DNA from: Narthecium ossifragum
Lineage: Eukaryota > Streptophyta > Magnoliopsida > Dioscoreales > Nartheciaceae
Assembly (NCBI GenBank): GCA_963920575.1
Contig: OY986975.1
Location: 18,011,897-18,075,896, forward strand
Length of the DNA stretch: 64,000 bases
Direction of reading: 5' to 3'
Part shown: positions 1-11,357 of the stretch, in pieces
How positions within the stretch are numbered: position 1 is the first letter of the stretch
Layout: each line of letters starts with the position of its first letter
Notes under the pieces: generated by a model
Database searches by the model: none
Told to the model about the DNA's origin: nothing
Seen by the model: the letters and a program-made list of their open reading frames with translations, nothing else
Made by a program: the position numbers and the translations under genes

Positions 1-242
1 CTTTCTTATATTATTTCTTCATCATCCAAAACTGACATTTTGCTATCTATGAATGGACAAAGTCTTTGGTCGATAACTTGTGATCGTTTTGGTCGATAAA
101 CTTCTTGTATAAGGAAGATTATCGTTCTTAGTCAACAATGTTATCAATCTTAAATCATCATCGCTCTTGATTGGTGGTTTCTTTATAAGAAAATAATCAT
201 CATTTTTTATTGATGATTCTTCTATTTGACTGATGGATTCAT

Positions 243-452
243 CTGAGCGATATCGATAGACTTCTCTGAGCAATATTGATGGATTCTCTGAGCGATATCG
301 ATAGACTTCTCTAAGCGATATCGATGGACTTCTCTTAGCGATATCGATGTACTTCTCTGAACGATATCTATGTACTTCTCTGAACGATATCGATGGATTT
401 CCTTGAACGATATCAATATACTTCTCTGAACGATATCGATGTACTTCTCAGA
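243..452. repeat. 23-bp minisatellite with CGATATCGAT core
   Basis: About nine imperfect copies of a ~23-base unit (gagcgatatcgat followed by a C/T-rich tail ggacttctct) run head to tail. Each unit carries the palindrome CGATATCGAT. The open frames across it are repeat translations, not genes. Flanking DNA is AT-rich; the stretch at 476-524 resembles 21933-21983 (both end in ggctaaca), which may be the 3' edge of an unclassified LTR. Confidence 0.85.
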
Positions 453-601
453 GAGTTTGTCGATTATATATATTATGCTGACATGCTAATCATTGATTTG
501 TTAGCCATTATATTGGCTAACAATATATAATATAAAAGAATATAGAAGTATATATGTAATTTATTAAGTTTTCATAACCACAAGTATAAAATTTCCTATA
601 C

Positions 602-680
602 AGCGTGAGGCAGAGCGCCATGAATTATTTATAGAGCCCAAACAATCCATCGTCTCCACCGCCTCCCCCCCACCACCACC
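602..680. repeat. Dispersed ~60-bp motif, copy 1
   Basis: The motif begins gtgaggcagagcgccatgaa and continues through attatt..tagagccca..aatccatc. Near-identical text occurs at 24251-24310 and a more diverged copy at 49889-49945, just upstream of the RNase gene. Here and at 24 kb it leads directly into the CT-rich repeat. It may be the edge of a repeat family or of a duplicated promoter fragment; its origin is not known from the sequence. Confidence 0.7.
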
Positions 681-1855
681 ACCCCCACCGCTCCCTTCAC
701 CTCCTGCTCCCATCTCCACCCCCTCCCTTTCGTCCTCATCTCCTGCTCCTCCCCTCCTAACTTAAAATTTACAATGACTCTTTTGTTAGTTTTGAAGATT
801 CGTTAGTTATTTGAAGTATTCCTTAGTTATTTGTTAAGAAATACTTAAAATCGGATTCAACTTTTAAGTAAATGAGTTCTTTACGATCAAATTCAATTTG
901 AAGTATTCCTCCCTCTTCCCGCAACCTCCTTCCCTCTATTTATTACACAAAGAGGAACAACAAAGAAAATAATGAAGTAAATCTTCAAAATATCGAAGTA
1001 TTTTTTCAAAAAATGGAAATATTTGTATTAAAAAAGGGAATACATCCTCTCTCTCTCTCTCCCTCAACTCTAGTCCCACTCTCTTCCTCCCTCACTCTCT
1101 CTCTTCCTTAACAATTTCCTCCTTCTTCCCTTGTAAATTTGAAGTAACTAAGGGATCTCCATCTCTTTCCATCTCTCCCTCCACTCTCGCCTCCGCCCTC
1201 TACACTACCACCTCCGTCCACGTGTCCCCATCGCAGAGCACCCCCTCCACCACCCCCCTCCGCCTCCTGCTCCCATCTCCACCCCCTCCCTTTCGTCCTC
1301 ATCTCTTACTCCTCCTCCCCTCCGGCTTGATGCCTCCGCCCTCCACCGCCACCTCCGTCCCCGTGTCCCCATCGCAGAGCACCCCTCCACCATCCCCACC
1401 GTCCCCTCCGCCTTCTGCTCCCATCTCCACCCCCTCTGTAACGCCCTGGCCCCGGGTTCCCGGTCCGACATGGATCCACCCGAGAGCCCCACCCGACACA
1501 ATATTACAATATTGTCCGCTTTTGGCTCACCGTAGAAATCTGGAAAAACTTTCCAGTAGGTCACCCATCCCGGGACCGCTCCACGGCAAGCACGCCTAAC
1601 CTTGGAGTTTTTCTGACAGATCACTGCCAGCACGGCTTTAATACGCATTGTGTATATTAAGGGCTTACTATATACTTATATCGAACCCCGGACCATACCC
1701 AGGCGTTGTGGGATTGCTTACCCGGCTACCCGACTCAACCCCGCCCTCCAGACGCAGGCATCTTGTCCCACGGTAGACCCAGCAGGCCTCACACCCTCCC
1801 TTTCATCCTCATCTCCGACTCCTCCCCTCCTATTCTCTCCTCCCCTCCGGGCGGT
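681..1855. repeat. CT-rich tandem repeat, left copy (interrupted)
   Basis: Low-complexity pyrimidine-rich DNA contains several copies of a ~150-160 bp unit with landmarks gtgtccccatcgcagagcac, ctcctgctcccatctccacc and ctttcgtcctcatctc, seen around 690-760, 1218-1360 and 1360-1440. A Cassandra-like LTR splits the last copy at 1437. The reverse complement of the same unit is at 18740-19010. AT-rich DNA at 760-1100 separates the first copy and shows nothing else. The long proline/serine- or glycine-rich open frames here are composition artefacts. Confidence 0.75.
1437..1793 (-). mobile_element. Cassandra-like solo LTR, copy 1
   Basis: A 357-bp TG...CA unit whose minus strand starts TGTGAGGCC and ends GGGCGTTACA. 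It is flanked by a perfect 5-bp duplication, CCCTC (1432-1436 and 1794-1798). On the minus strand around 1550-1610 it holds a 5S rRNA-like block (TTAAGC.TGC, then GGATGGGTGACC and CTGG.AAGT). 5S-derived Pol III promoter sequence inside a short LTR is the hallmark of Cassandra TRIM retrotransposons. With a single LTR and clean target duplication it is a solo LTR left by LTR-LTR recombination. Confidence 0.88.
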
Positions 1856-2065
1856 GAAGAGGAGGTGACGGAGCCGGAAGGGATCCGCATCCGAGACGTG
1901 GAGCTCGCGGCCCAGGCGGTGCTCCCGCGACACTACGCCACGGACATGAGCAAGGAGAACTGGCGGGCGTTCCGCGGCTGCGGGGGGAAGCGGGTGGTGG
2001 TGACGGCGAACCTGACGGTGATGGTGGAGCCGTTCGTGAAAGAGTACCGGGGCGGGGAGGCAGGC
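1856..2065 (+). pseudogene. Glycerol-3-phosphate acyltransferase (GPAT)-like exon fragment
   Basis: One open frame of about 70 codons resembles the N-terminal HAD-like part of plant sn-2 GPATs. The segment GIRIRDVELAAQAVLPRHYA, followed by a D..S.E.W.AF block and RVVVTANLTVMVEPFVKEY, parallels the family pattern of an 'AVLP.FY..D' motif followed by '.VVT..P.VMVE.F.KE'. The acyltransferase active-site motifs, which lie further downstream, are absent: the frame runs into glycine-rich repeat and an (AG)n tract. It lies in the CT-rich repeat beside nested retroelements, so it is a captured or stranded fragment, not a gene. The assignment is by motif memory only. Confidence 0.6.
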
Positions 2066-2158
2066 GTGGGGGTCGTTGTAGGCGGGGCGGCATGCGTGGG
2101 GGTCGTTGTAGGCAGGGCGGGGGCGGCAGACGAGGTGCTTGAGAAATAGAAGAAGAGG

Positions 2159-2162
<4 letters not shown>

Positions 2163-2195
<33 letters not shown>
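2163..2195. repeat. (AG)n microsatellite
   Basis: About 16 AG dinucleotides, followed by purine-rich DNA up to the edge of the retroelement nest at 2260. A second (GA)n run is at 11044-11071. Confidence 0.9.
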
Positions 2196-2197
<2 letters not shown>

Positions 2198-2259
2198 GAG
2201 GAGAGAGCGGGAGGGGAGGAGGAGCCAGAGATGAGGGGAGGAGAGAATAAGAGGGGATG

Positions 2260-4423
2260 TGTCGCGCCCCGACCCGCGAAAGCCAAACCGGGCCGGGCGA
2301 CGCGAACCGGAACCTAACCAACGCGGAAAAAGAACGACTAGGTTCCCTCTAACCTATTGGTCTCCCTAGTAATTCACCAAAACACCCTCAAGAAAAACAA
2401 TATTATATTCAAGCCTCGAACCACAGATTTAAAACTCAAAAAGATGTAATATACATAACCTCGGAGAGGGGTAGTTCAAATACAACATTACTCTCGTAGG
2501 AGACTATCTAGCCTAGGATAAAAGCAGTAAATATTGCCACCTCTCAAAAGCCACCAGGCGCCGCCGCACCGCCGTCCAACTGCCCGGTAGGGGCCACAGA
2601 GGAAGAACTGACGCCTGCACCTGCAAAACGCAGCCCGGATAGGTGTGAGCACTAAGCTCAGTAGGGATCTACACTACGCCACACAGAAGGAAGAGGGAAA
2701 CGCAACAGTGTCGCCCTCAAGCCAGACTCGAGTGAGCTACAATGGTCCCATTACCATTCACCGGTGATCTCTAGGCATATCCAACCATGGTCACCCCAAC
2801 GGACTGGGCCCATCCTGGATACACCTAGTATCGCAGGGTTCCAGCTGTGGTCACCCAACTCGCCATGGGCCCACGCTGATGCCCCTGCTGGCAGGAACGG
2901 ACACTGCCCAAAGAATAAGACCCGCCACCGGTGGCATCCTCGAGACCTGACTTGAGGCCGACACGACCTCTACAATCTTCAAGCCACAAGCGTGCCAGTC
3001 ATCTATGCCTATCATTATGTTTGACTGGACACCACAATTCAAACCGGGTCCTAACAGCCCAACCCCGGTCCTAGGGCTAAGTCCGAGCTTCCAGCCTCGG
3101 GACGGCGACCCAAGGATCACCCACGCCCTAACCAATGCAACTAATGCACACAACAACAATGCATGCTATGACATACACAGATAATAGGAAAGGCATGCAA
3201 CAGTATGTCAAGCATCATAAAAGTCTACTGGATCGCTGCAGCGGTACCACCAACCGCTGCCAGCCGATCCGCAGCGGGTCCCGGCATTACGACGGTACCG
3301 CGACCGTCAACCGCGGACTCCTGCAACGGGAAGCAACCCCGAAAACGATGATGAACAAAACACAATATAATATTATATTCCGAAATATAATATTATATTC
3401 AAAAACACCCAAAGCCTCTACTTAGGGGCTAATTGATCCCGTCGATCCGACACCCAAACGTCGTCGGATTCAAGATCTAACTTAGTCACCAGTAGGTGTA
3501 TAAAGCATGATCTACATATCCAAAATCCATCATCATCCAACGGTTGGATTAACGGGAAAACGCTAATCAAAATCGTTAATCAAACTAACTTACCCATTCA
3601 TTGCTGCAACGCAGCCCTCCAGAAAACAATTCATAAGAAATCGTACATAAATCTGAAAAATATGAAACAAGATGGAATGGAACGATAACGACTAGATCTA
3701 CAACTCTTATGTTTATGAAAAGCCAAGATCATGTACTCGCCGGCCGGAAAACTCGCCGCAAGCCGGCTGTTTCTCAAGAACAGCAGAAAACCAGAAATCC
3801 GAGACTAATCTTGCATAAAACCTACTCAAATCTCAACTGATTAACCTGAAACTTAAATCAGTTATTCTCCAAGGCATAAGGAATCCAACAAAGCAAGGAT
3901 CAACAAGATCCAACGGCTAGATCTCACGAAAACCCGAAACGAACATCAGTAGGTATAACCCTACCTAGCTGCGCTTTCCTCGGCTGATTCCCCGCGATTT
4001 GATCGCCAAGAAGCTGCCAAATCACACCAGGAGCCTTCCTCTCGTTGTCACGAATCCAACGAGCCAAAGAACACCCAATTTGATGGCCGGAGGAGGGAGA
4101 ACGGAGGGAAAGAAGTTCGCCGGCGGTAAAGGGAAGAAACAGAGCACCGCGGGAAAGAGAGAAGGAAGGAAGGAGAAGAGAAGGAGAAGGGAGGAAGAGG
4201 AGGGGAAGAAAAGAGGGGAAAGGGGGAAGGGAAAGCCGGGAAAGAGGGGAAAAAGCTGGGGGAAAGGGAGGGGAAGTCTTCCCTCCCTGACAGGGGAGAG
4301 CGACGGCCGACGGCCGTCCTCGCGAAAGAGAAAACCCACCGACTCGAGCATGATCGATCTCCAAGGCATGTGAGATCGATCTCCTTTACAATCGAGATCG
4401 ATCTCCTTGAAATCCAGATCGAT
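2260..4423 (-). mobile_element. F1 LTR, truncated copy (F1-a)
   Basis: Read on the minus strand this is the body and 3' end of the F1 LTR, whose last bases are CGGGGCGCGACA (plus-strand start TGTCGCGCCCCGACCCG at 2260). It matches the neighbouring copy 4424-6829 almost continuously, but its minus-strand 5' ~250 bp are missing. The join at 4423/4424 abuts the end of the next LTR, as expected if that element inserted here. Contains ATAATATTATATTC doublets, a purine-rich tract at 4080-4290 and several ATCGATCT palindromes. No coding sequence. Confidence 0.8.
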
Positions 4424-6829
4424 TGTCGCGCCCCGACCCGCGAAAGCCCAACCGGGCCGGGCGACGCGAACCGGAACCTAACCAACGCGGAAAAAGAATG
4501 ACGAGGGTTCCCTCTAACCTATTGGTCTCCCTAGCAATTCACCAAAACACCTTCAAGAAGAACAATATTAGCAAAACCTCGAACCTCAGATTAAAAACTC
4601 AAGTGTTAATATACATAATCTCGGAGAGGGGTAGTTCAAATACAATATCACTCCCGTAGGAGACTATCTAGCCTAGGATAAAAGCAATAAAGATCGCCAC
4701 CTCTCAGACTCCACCTGGCGCCGCCGCACCGCCAACCAACTGCCCGGTAGGGGCCATAGAAGAAGAACTGATGCCTGCACCTGCAAAAAGCAGCCCGGGT
4801 AGGTGTGAGCACTAAGCTCAGTAGGGATCTACACTACGACACACAGAAGGAAGAGGGAAACGCAACAGTGTCGCCCTCAAGTGGAATCTGGGTGTATACA
4901 GGGGTCCCATAACCCCACCGCGTGTCCCTGAGGCCAACGATCATGGTCTTCCAGCCGAGCTGGTCACATGTCAGGTCACACTCAGTAGCAGGAAACGACA
5001 CTGCTAACTCTGAACAGGACACTGAACACTGTTTGGTGGGAAGAGACACCACTGAGTAGGCAAATCCTCTACTCAAGAGTTTTAAGAAGAACCGGACACC
5101 GGCTACACCTCAGATCCAACTCGAGGCCGACACGACCTCTACAATCATCAAGCCATAAGTGTACCAGTCATCTAAGCCTATCATCGGATCGACTGGACAT
5201 CACAATTCAACCGGGTCCTAACAGCCCAACCCCGGTCCTAGGGCTAAATCCGAGCTTCCAGCCTCGGGACGGCGACCCAAGGATCACCCACGCCCTAACC
5301 AATGCAACTAATGCACACAACAACAATGCATGCTATGACATACACAGATAATAGGAAAGGCATGCAACAGTATGTCAAGCATCATATAAGTCTACTGGAT
5401 CGCTGCAGCGGTACCACCAACCGCTGCCAGCCGATCCGCAGCGGATCCCGGCATTACGACGGTACCGCGACCGTCAACCGCGGACTCCTGCAACGGGAAG
5501 CAACCCCGAAAACGATGATGAACAAAACACAATATAATATTATATTCCGAAATATAATATTATATTCAAAAACACCCAAAGCCTCTACTTAGGGGCTAAT
5601 TGATCCCGTCGATCCGACACCCAAACGTCGTCGGATTCAAGATCCAACTTAGTCACCAGTAGGTGTATAAAGCATGATCTACATATCCAAAATCCATCAT
5701 CATCCAACGGTTGGATTAACGGGAAAACGCTAATCAAAATCGTTAATCAAACTAACTTACCCATTCATTGCTGCAACGCAGCCCTCCAGAAAACAATTCA
5801 TAAGAAATCGTAAATAAATCGGAAAAATATGAAACAAGATGGAATGGAAAGATAACGACTAGATCTACAACTCTTATGTTTATGAAAAGCCAAGATCATG
5901 TACTCACCGGCCGGAAAACTCGCCGCAAGCCGGCTGTTTCTCAAGAACAGCAGAAAACCAGAAATCCGAGACTAATCTTGCATAAAACCTACTCAAATCT
6001 CAACTGATTGACATGAAACTTAAATCAGTTATTCTAACATGTATAACGAATCCAACAAAGCAAGGATCAACAAGATCCAACGGCTAGATCTCAAGAAAAC
6101 CCGAAAAGAACACAGTAGGTATAACCCTACCTAGCTGCGCTTTCCTCGGCTGATTCCCCGCGATTTGATCACCAACAAGCCTCCAAACCTCTTCAGGGAT
6201 CTTCCTCTCGTTGTCATGAATCCAACGAGCCTTAGAACGCCGGAAAAGATGGCCGGAGGAGGGAGAACGGAGGAGATGAAGGAGGCTGCCGGAAACAGGG
6301 CAAAGAACAGAGCTCGGGAGAAGAAAAGAGGAAGAAGAAAGAGAGGAGAAGGAGGAAGAGTAGGGGAAGAAAAGAGGGGAAAGGGGGAGGGGAAAGCCGG
6401 GGAAAGGGGAAGAAAGTGAGGGGAGGGGAGGGAAAGTCCTCCCCGCCTCTGACAAAGGAGAACGACGGCCGTCGGTGGCCGTCCTAGCAAAGCAGAAAAG
6501 CCACCGACGCGATTCCGATCGGTCGCTCCAAGGAGCGATCGATCGTTATCGCCCCAGGTCAAAACCAACCGACTCGCTCACGAGTCCGATTGATCGTTCC
6601 AAGGAGCGATCGATCGCTCAAGGGTCGTCAGCTGCCCAACGGCAAGCTTCCTCGCGCCCGAGCTGGGATCTTCCGATCCCGGGTCCACCTAGCCAGTTTA
6701 AACAAACACTAACACATACAAGGCCAGTGTGTGCACACGCGGGTGTGAGACAAACCAACAAGGCGCAATTTACCAAATTGCCCTTGCGGTTTACAACGAG
6801 CCACAGGAGTAGAGAGGCAAGTCCTCACA
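4424..6829 (-). mobile_element. F1 LTR, full-length (3' LTR of F1-b)
   Basis: 2406 bp with both termini: plus-strand TGTCGCGCCC at 4424 and CCTCACA at 6829, that is TGTGAGGAC...GCGCGACA on the minus strand. Directly outside the TGTGAG end (6830-6870) comes a polypurine-like stretch and then an integrase tail, so on the minus strand this is the 3' LTR of a Ty3/gypsy element. The element's 5' part is missing: the coding tail is cut at about 6994 by an F2 LTR. Open frames inside the LTR are not genes. Confidence 0.85.
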
Positions 6830-6900
6830 TCCTAATACCCTTAAAGGAAATCTCGTCCCGAGATTCGATAAGGGTAGGGCTCGGAACAACAAAAGCTACA

Positions 6901-6993
6901 CTAGAGGACAGGACAAGAAGTACCTGGAGAAGAAAACAACTGCGAAAACTCCTGCCGCATGCGCGCCTCGCGCTCCCAAGTCACCTCCTCGGT
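6901..6993 (-). pseudogene. Ty3/gypsy polyprotein C-terminus (integrase tail)
   Basis: The minus strand encodes EEVTWEREARMRQEFSQLF, then a short serine/proline tail and a TAG at 6903-6901. The E-x-x-TWE-x-E pattern near the end of the polyprotein is typical of the last part of chromovirus-type Ty3/gypsy integrases, just before the polypurine tract and 3' LTR. Only about 30 codons remain; everything upstream was lost at the join with the F2 LTR near 6994. Confidence 0.75.
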
Positions 6994-9476
6994 GCCGGTG
7001 CCGGAGAAGAAGGGAGAGGAAGAGAGGGAGAATCGAAGGAGAGAAGGAAAAGGGAAGCAGTGGAGCTCGCCGGGAAATTTGGTAGATCCAGGTGGGATTC
7101 CGCTGGATCTCTTCTTCCTTTTTAGCTGAGGTAAGCTTCTCCTTCTTCCCCCTTCGATTCCATGCTTTCGTGGATTTTTCCCAGAGTTTTGGTTGAGGGA
7201 TTGGTGGTTTTGGCGGTTTTCCGGCGACGAGTTGCCGAAGACGATGCCAGGGACGGCGTTGGGGGCTTTCCCCCGGCGACTGCAGCGCCGGAGTAAGAAC
7301 CCTAGCAGTCCAAGGCATTTCTCCGACCTCTGTCCCTGGTGTTTTCCAAGTCGGAAAACCCCTGTTCCTCCTTCCCGGCCATGGTTTTCGGCGAGGTTCC
7401 GACCGGCCTTTCTCTGGCCATGGCCGTCGACCCCCCCTCTAGACCTCGTGCCGGGGACAGCTTGTAGCTTCCCTCCTCCTCTGGTAGTTGTCTACCAGGT
7501 GCTTGAGCACCCTGGTTTGGAGATCCGACGGAGCTCCGGCGCGAGCTCCGGCGATCTTCCTGGGGAGGATGACGATGCGGTGCGCGTGCGCAGCTGCTGC
7601 CTTGGTGCGCTGGCCAGCACACTGTGCGCACAGTGCACGTTAGTTGTTTGCTAATGTGCACCATAGCCTTTCGATGCCCGTCTTCGTCATTTTCTGGGTT
7701 GTTTCAATCGGTCTTCTTAGCTCTACCTGACCGCTTTCAGTGTTCTTGTGCTTTAGGCGATCGAGTGAGGGGTCGGTGCGGGATGTGGACCCCCGGACTT
7801 AAGGAGCGCATCGACTGTTCTTTTGAGGTAGGAGTTACCTCTTACTATGAATTGTATGATTGTTTGTTATATGTTGTGTTCCTTATGATGATATGTGATC
7901 TGTGTGACTGGTGATGTATGTGTGTGCATATGTGATGCTATATATGCCATGATAATGTTATGATGTGTTGGGCTAGTTGAGCCCTGTACTTGCTTAATCA
8001 TGCTATGGAATGTTATGCTAAGCTTTTCCTATATTGTATGCATATATGAGAACTTATGAACCATTATATTTGTTTATTATTATGTATCTGATTATGCATA
8101 CATGCCAGGAAAGTCAGGCTGTCTTAGGACTGGGATTGTGGTTGGGTCTAGTCAGGTCCTGTAGCTAGACTAGTCAGAGTCTAGGGGATATGTCGACGAG
8201 TTGACGGATGGATTTGGATCTCCGTATGTCGATCAAGGACCTGACTTGACTTGAGGTTTTGACCTGACTTGAGAGTGTGTTGGACCTATACTAGTATGCT
8301 GAGGCCTGTATAGAGTCTATAGGGGTCTGGGCGAGCGTTGACGGCTGGACGCGGCGACTGTGCGTGTAAGACTTATCCAGACTAGCCAGACCATGCTAGG
8401 ATCAGTGAACTAGTATAGGATGTTGTACCTATATGTAACGCCCCAGCCCTCCACTGGGCCCCGGCCCGCGAGCTCCTGGTCCGACCAGGATCCATCCGAG
8501 GGCCCCACCCGACACAATATTGTCCGCTTTTGGCTCACCACAGAAATCTGGGAAAACTTCCCAGTAGGTCATCCATCGTGTGACTACTCCAGGTCGAGCA
8601 CACTTAACCATGGAGTTTTTCTGACAGATCACTGCCAGCACGGCTTTAAAACGCGTTGTGTCTATTAAGAGCTTACTATATACTTATATCGAACCCCGGA
8701 CCATACCCAGGCGTTGTGGGATTGCTTACCCGGCTACCCGACTCAGCCCCGCCCTCCAGGCGCAGGCATCTTGTCACACGGTAGACCTAGCGGGCCTCAC
8801 ACTATACTAGTATACTGGGGCTGGGTATAGAGTCTATAGGGGTATGGGCGAGCATTGACGGCCAGACGCGGCGACTGTGCGTGTAAGACTTACCCATACT
8901 AGCCAGACCATACTTGGGCAGTATACTAGGATAGGTGGGTGTACACCAGTGTCCTAGAGTGTGTCAGGTGACTCCTACTGGGCTTTCGAGCTCATGTTGC
9001 TTGGGTTTTTGTTGTGCAGGAGGTAGGCCCGAGGCCGGTACACCCCTTGGAGGTGGTGAGCAATGACGAGGCGTCATTTTTGTATTTATTGTTAAGAGTT
9101 AGTTTTGTAGTAGGTGGAGAGATATGGGTTGTGTCCCAATGTTTATTTTGTACTCTACTTTAACTCTCAACTTGTGTATTTGACGCATGTTTATGTGTTG
9201 AAAAATCTGAAGAAATTGTATATTGTAGTCTCGTGGACTGATTATGTTGTAATTGGAAGATTAAACACTCCTATGTACAAGAAAGAATGATAGAATATGT
9301 GAATGAATAAAACTATGATAAATGTTGTAAATTATGATGTAATATCATAGGATGTGTAAATTTCGTATATTTTGACTGGTTGTAATAGTGATCTCACGTG
9401 CCCGTGCCCAGGGGTCATGCCCAAATTTTTGAGAAATTTGGGTTATTTTTATATTAAATTGGGGTGGGGTGTGACA
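6994..9476 (+). mobile_element. F2 LTR, 5'-truncated (F2-a)
   Basis: Collinear with the intact F2 LTR at 12672-15131 from its purine-rich part onward. It lacks about the first 300 bp and ends GGGGTGTGACA at 9476. Shared landmarks are a gtgcgcgtgcgcagctgctg block (7576), runs of ..atgttatg.. with gagccc phrases (7850-8100), and a tandemly duplicated ~150-bp block (ctatactagtatactg...actagccagacc). A Cassandra-like LTR splits the block at 8434. It joins a reverse F3 LTR at 9477, into which it apparently inserted. No coding function. Confidence 0.82.
8434..8801 (-). mobile_element. Cassandra-like solo LTR, copy 2
   Basis: 368 bp, ends TGTAACGCC/CCTCACA on the plus strand, perfect 5-bp duplication CTATA at 8429-8433 and 8802-8806. 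The empty site is visible in the paralogous F2 LTR at about 14572 (tgtacctatactagtatact). The minus strand carries the 5S-like box near 8550-8615. It inserted after the host F2 LTR formed. Confidence 0.9.
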
Positions 9477-11040
9477 AAAATCCTCAAAGGATACTGTATA
9501 CAAAACTACCAAAAAGTACAACAAGGTCTTCAATCACCTCAAAGCCCTCCAGAAGTCGACGCGCCGCCAAAAGCTGATCTGCTGGGAAAAAAGGGAGCAG
9601 TGGCGTCTGCACCTGCAAACGCAGCCCGGGTAGGGTGAGCATAAACCCTAGCAGGGTTCTACTTTACGTCACAATCAAGAAAGGGGAAACTGCAAATGAA
9701 CCGTCTCCTGGCCAAGCCTAAGGTGCAACTACAACAAACATGCAAACGCGACGGGGATCACGCCTACCCTGGACGCTCCCCAATCGCCGACCACGGCGGG
9801 GATCACGCTGACTAGCACTCCCCAAACGTCACCAAAAGAAAAGTAAACACACCCACACTCAAGCTTGGCAAAGGAGGATGGTACGACCTCTAAACCTCAA
9901 GAACCAAGATCTAATCAGTCAAAAGTGCCACAATCTCGCCCTAGACCAGCCTACCCAACCACGGTCCTAAAGCTAGACCCGAGCTACCCGAGAGCCTCGG
10001 ATCGGCGATTAACCCATCGCCCACGTCCTAGCCTAAGATGCAACTAATGCATACAATGCATGAACCTATGCAAACATCTATCCTACATGTCTCTATATGC
10101 TACAACATCAGTTATAGGTTCAACAGTTATACAATAGCCCTCGGCACACGCCGGCAACGAGCTAAGGTTCCACAATACCACGTTAGCTAACACTCATAGC
10201 TAGCTAACGATTAAGGAAGTAACAAACACTTAAACTACCATCAACCAAGTATTTAAAAGCACATCAAACCATAATTTCATTGGAAAACCCATGAAACTGA
10301 CGTGTATGCTTCCTAACCTGATTGGATATCTATCATAAATGAAAACCAATCAAAGGACACCAGAAAACACAGCTCAGCGTCCCATGGTCAATGCGACGGT
10401 CGATGCGACGGTCGACCGTGAGGCCACGGTCGATGCCACGGTCGACCGTGGGACCAAACGAGGGAAAAGCATAAGGGCCACGGTCGATCGATGCATCGAC
10501 CGTGGGGGACCCAAAATGCGACAGAGCCTGACGAACGATGCGACGGTCGACCGTCAGGCCCAAAAGAAGCGTAGCCCCACTGCACAGTTTCTCAGAACAG
10601 TGCCTGAAATCCAATTTCTTGGATTTCAACTATCAAATCTCGTTGGAAAACGATGAAACTTTGCAAGCATGCATAATTAATGATGGAGAAACTATTGATG
10701 TGAATAAAACACGATTTTGATGGTTGAATCTTAGATCTAGGTCTAAATGGCCGAAAATCGATAAAACGACGATAACACGGGAATCATCCGATAAAATACG
10801 GAAAACACTTGGTAGGAATACTCGGAGCAAGCCACAATACATATGCAACAAGCTACACAACATTCTATCAGGTACTCCTACAGCGAAAACGTAAGAAACC
10901 TATCCTAGGAGAACCCGATCACAAGATCGAGGTAGAAACACCTACTTGAGCGACTAGGCCAGCTCCTCCACGCGCCCAACCAGCCAAACCGCCAAGATCC
11001 GCTCGTCAAAGCTCACGTCTCCAAACCCTAGTTCAGCCGA

Positions 11041-11076
<36 letters not shown>

Positions 11077-11357
11077 GACAGGGAAGAGAAGAGAAGAAAG
11101 GGTCAAGGTATATATAGAGATCAGAACTGATCTCAGCCGTCCAATTCGATCTTTCCCGATCGAGCTCCGATCTTCCGATCGAAAGCACTCTTAAGATTCT
11201 AATCAAACACATACATCAATCCAAGGCCGTGTGTGTAACGCGGGTGTGAAACCGACCACAAGGGGACATATTTACCAAAATGCCCCTAGGGTCAAAACCA
11301 CCATACAATCGCCCGATCGTACCCGACGCGGAACCCAAGCAATAGAAAACGGCCCTC
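9477..11357 (-). mobile_element. F3 LTR, partial, reverse (F3-a)
   Basis: Its plus strand matches, in inverse orientation, the F3-like end at 17940-18490, the F3 solo LTR at 37827 and the reverse copy at 62893 (for example the caatagccctcggca.. block at 10134 and 63848, and the agctagctaac repeats). Both ends are truncated: at 9477 by F2-a and at about 11357 by an F1 LTR, roughly 30 bp short of its expected TGTGAGGG terminus. It contains a (GA)n run at 11044 and a GGTCGACCGT array. No gene. Confidence 0.72.
10388..10560. repeat. GGTCGACCGT palindrome array in F3
   Basis: Alternating acggtcgatgcgacggtcga-type phrases give about seven copies of GGTCGA, partly as the full palindrome ACGGTCGACCGT, spaced 12-50 bp. 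The same array, inverted, occurs at 38650-39005 in the other F3 copy. The peptide frames over it are repeat translations. Confidence 0.75.

Noticed and set aside
1108..1648. Long Gly/Arg- or Pro/Ser-rich open frames on both strands
   Set aside because: They translate a CT/GA-rich tandem repeat and part of a Cassandra LTR; no domain, no codon bias and overlapping frames on both strands.
3135..5592. Identical 96-codon frames at 3135 and 5302
   Set aside because: They are the same stretch of two F1 LTR copies; noncoding LTR sequence, not a gene pair.
7193..7654. 153-codon frame in F2-a, with relatives at 13148 and 37590
   Set aside because: All lie at the same place in F2 LTRs, with different frames and stops; conserved as LTR DNA, not as protein.
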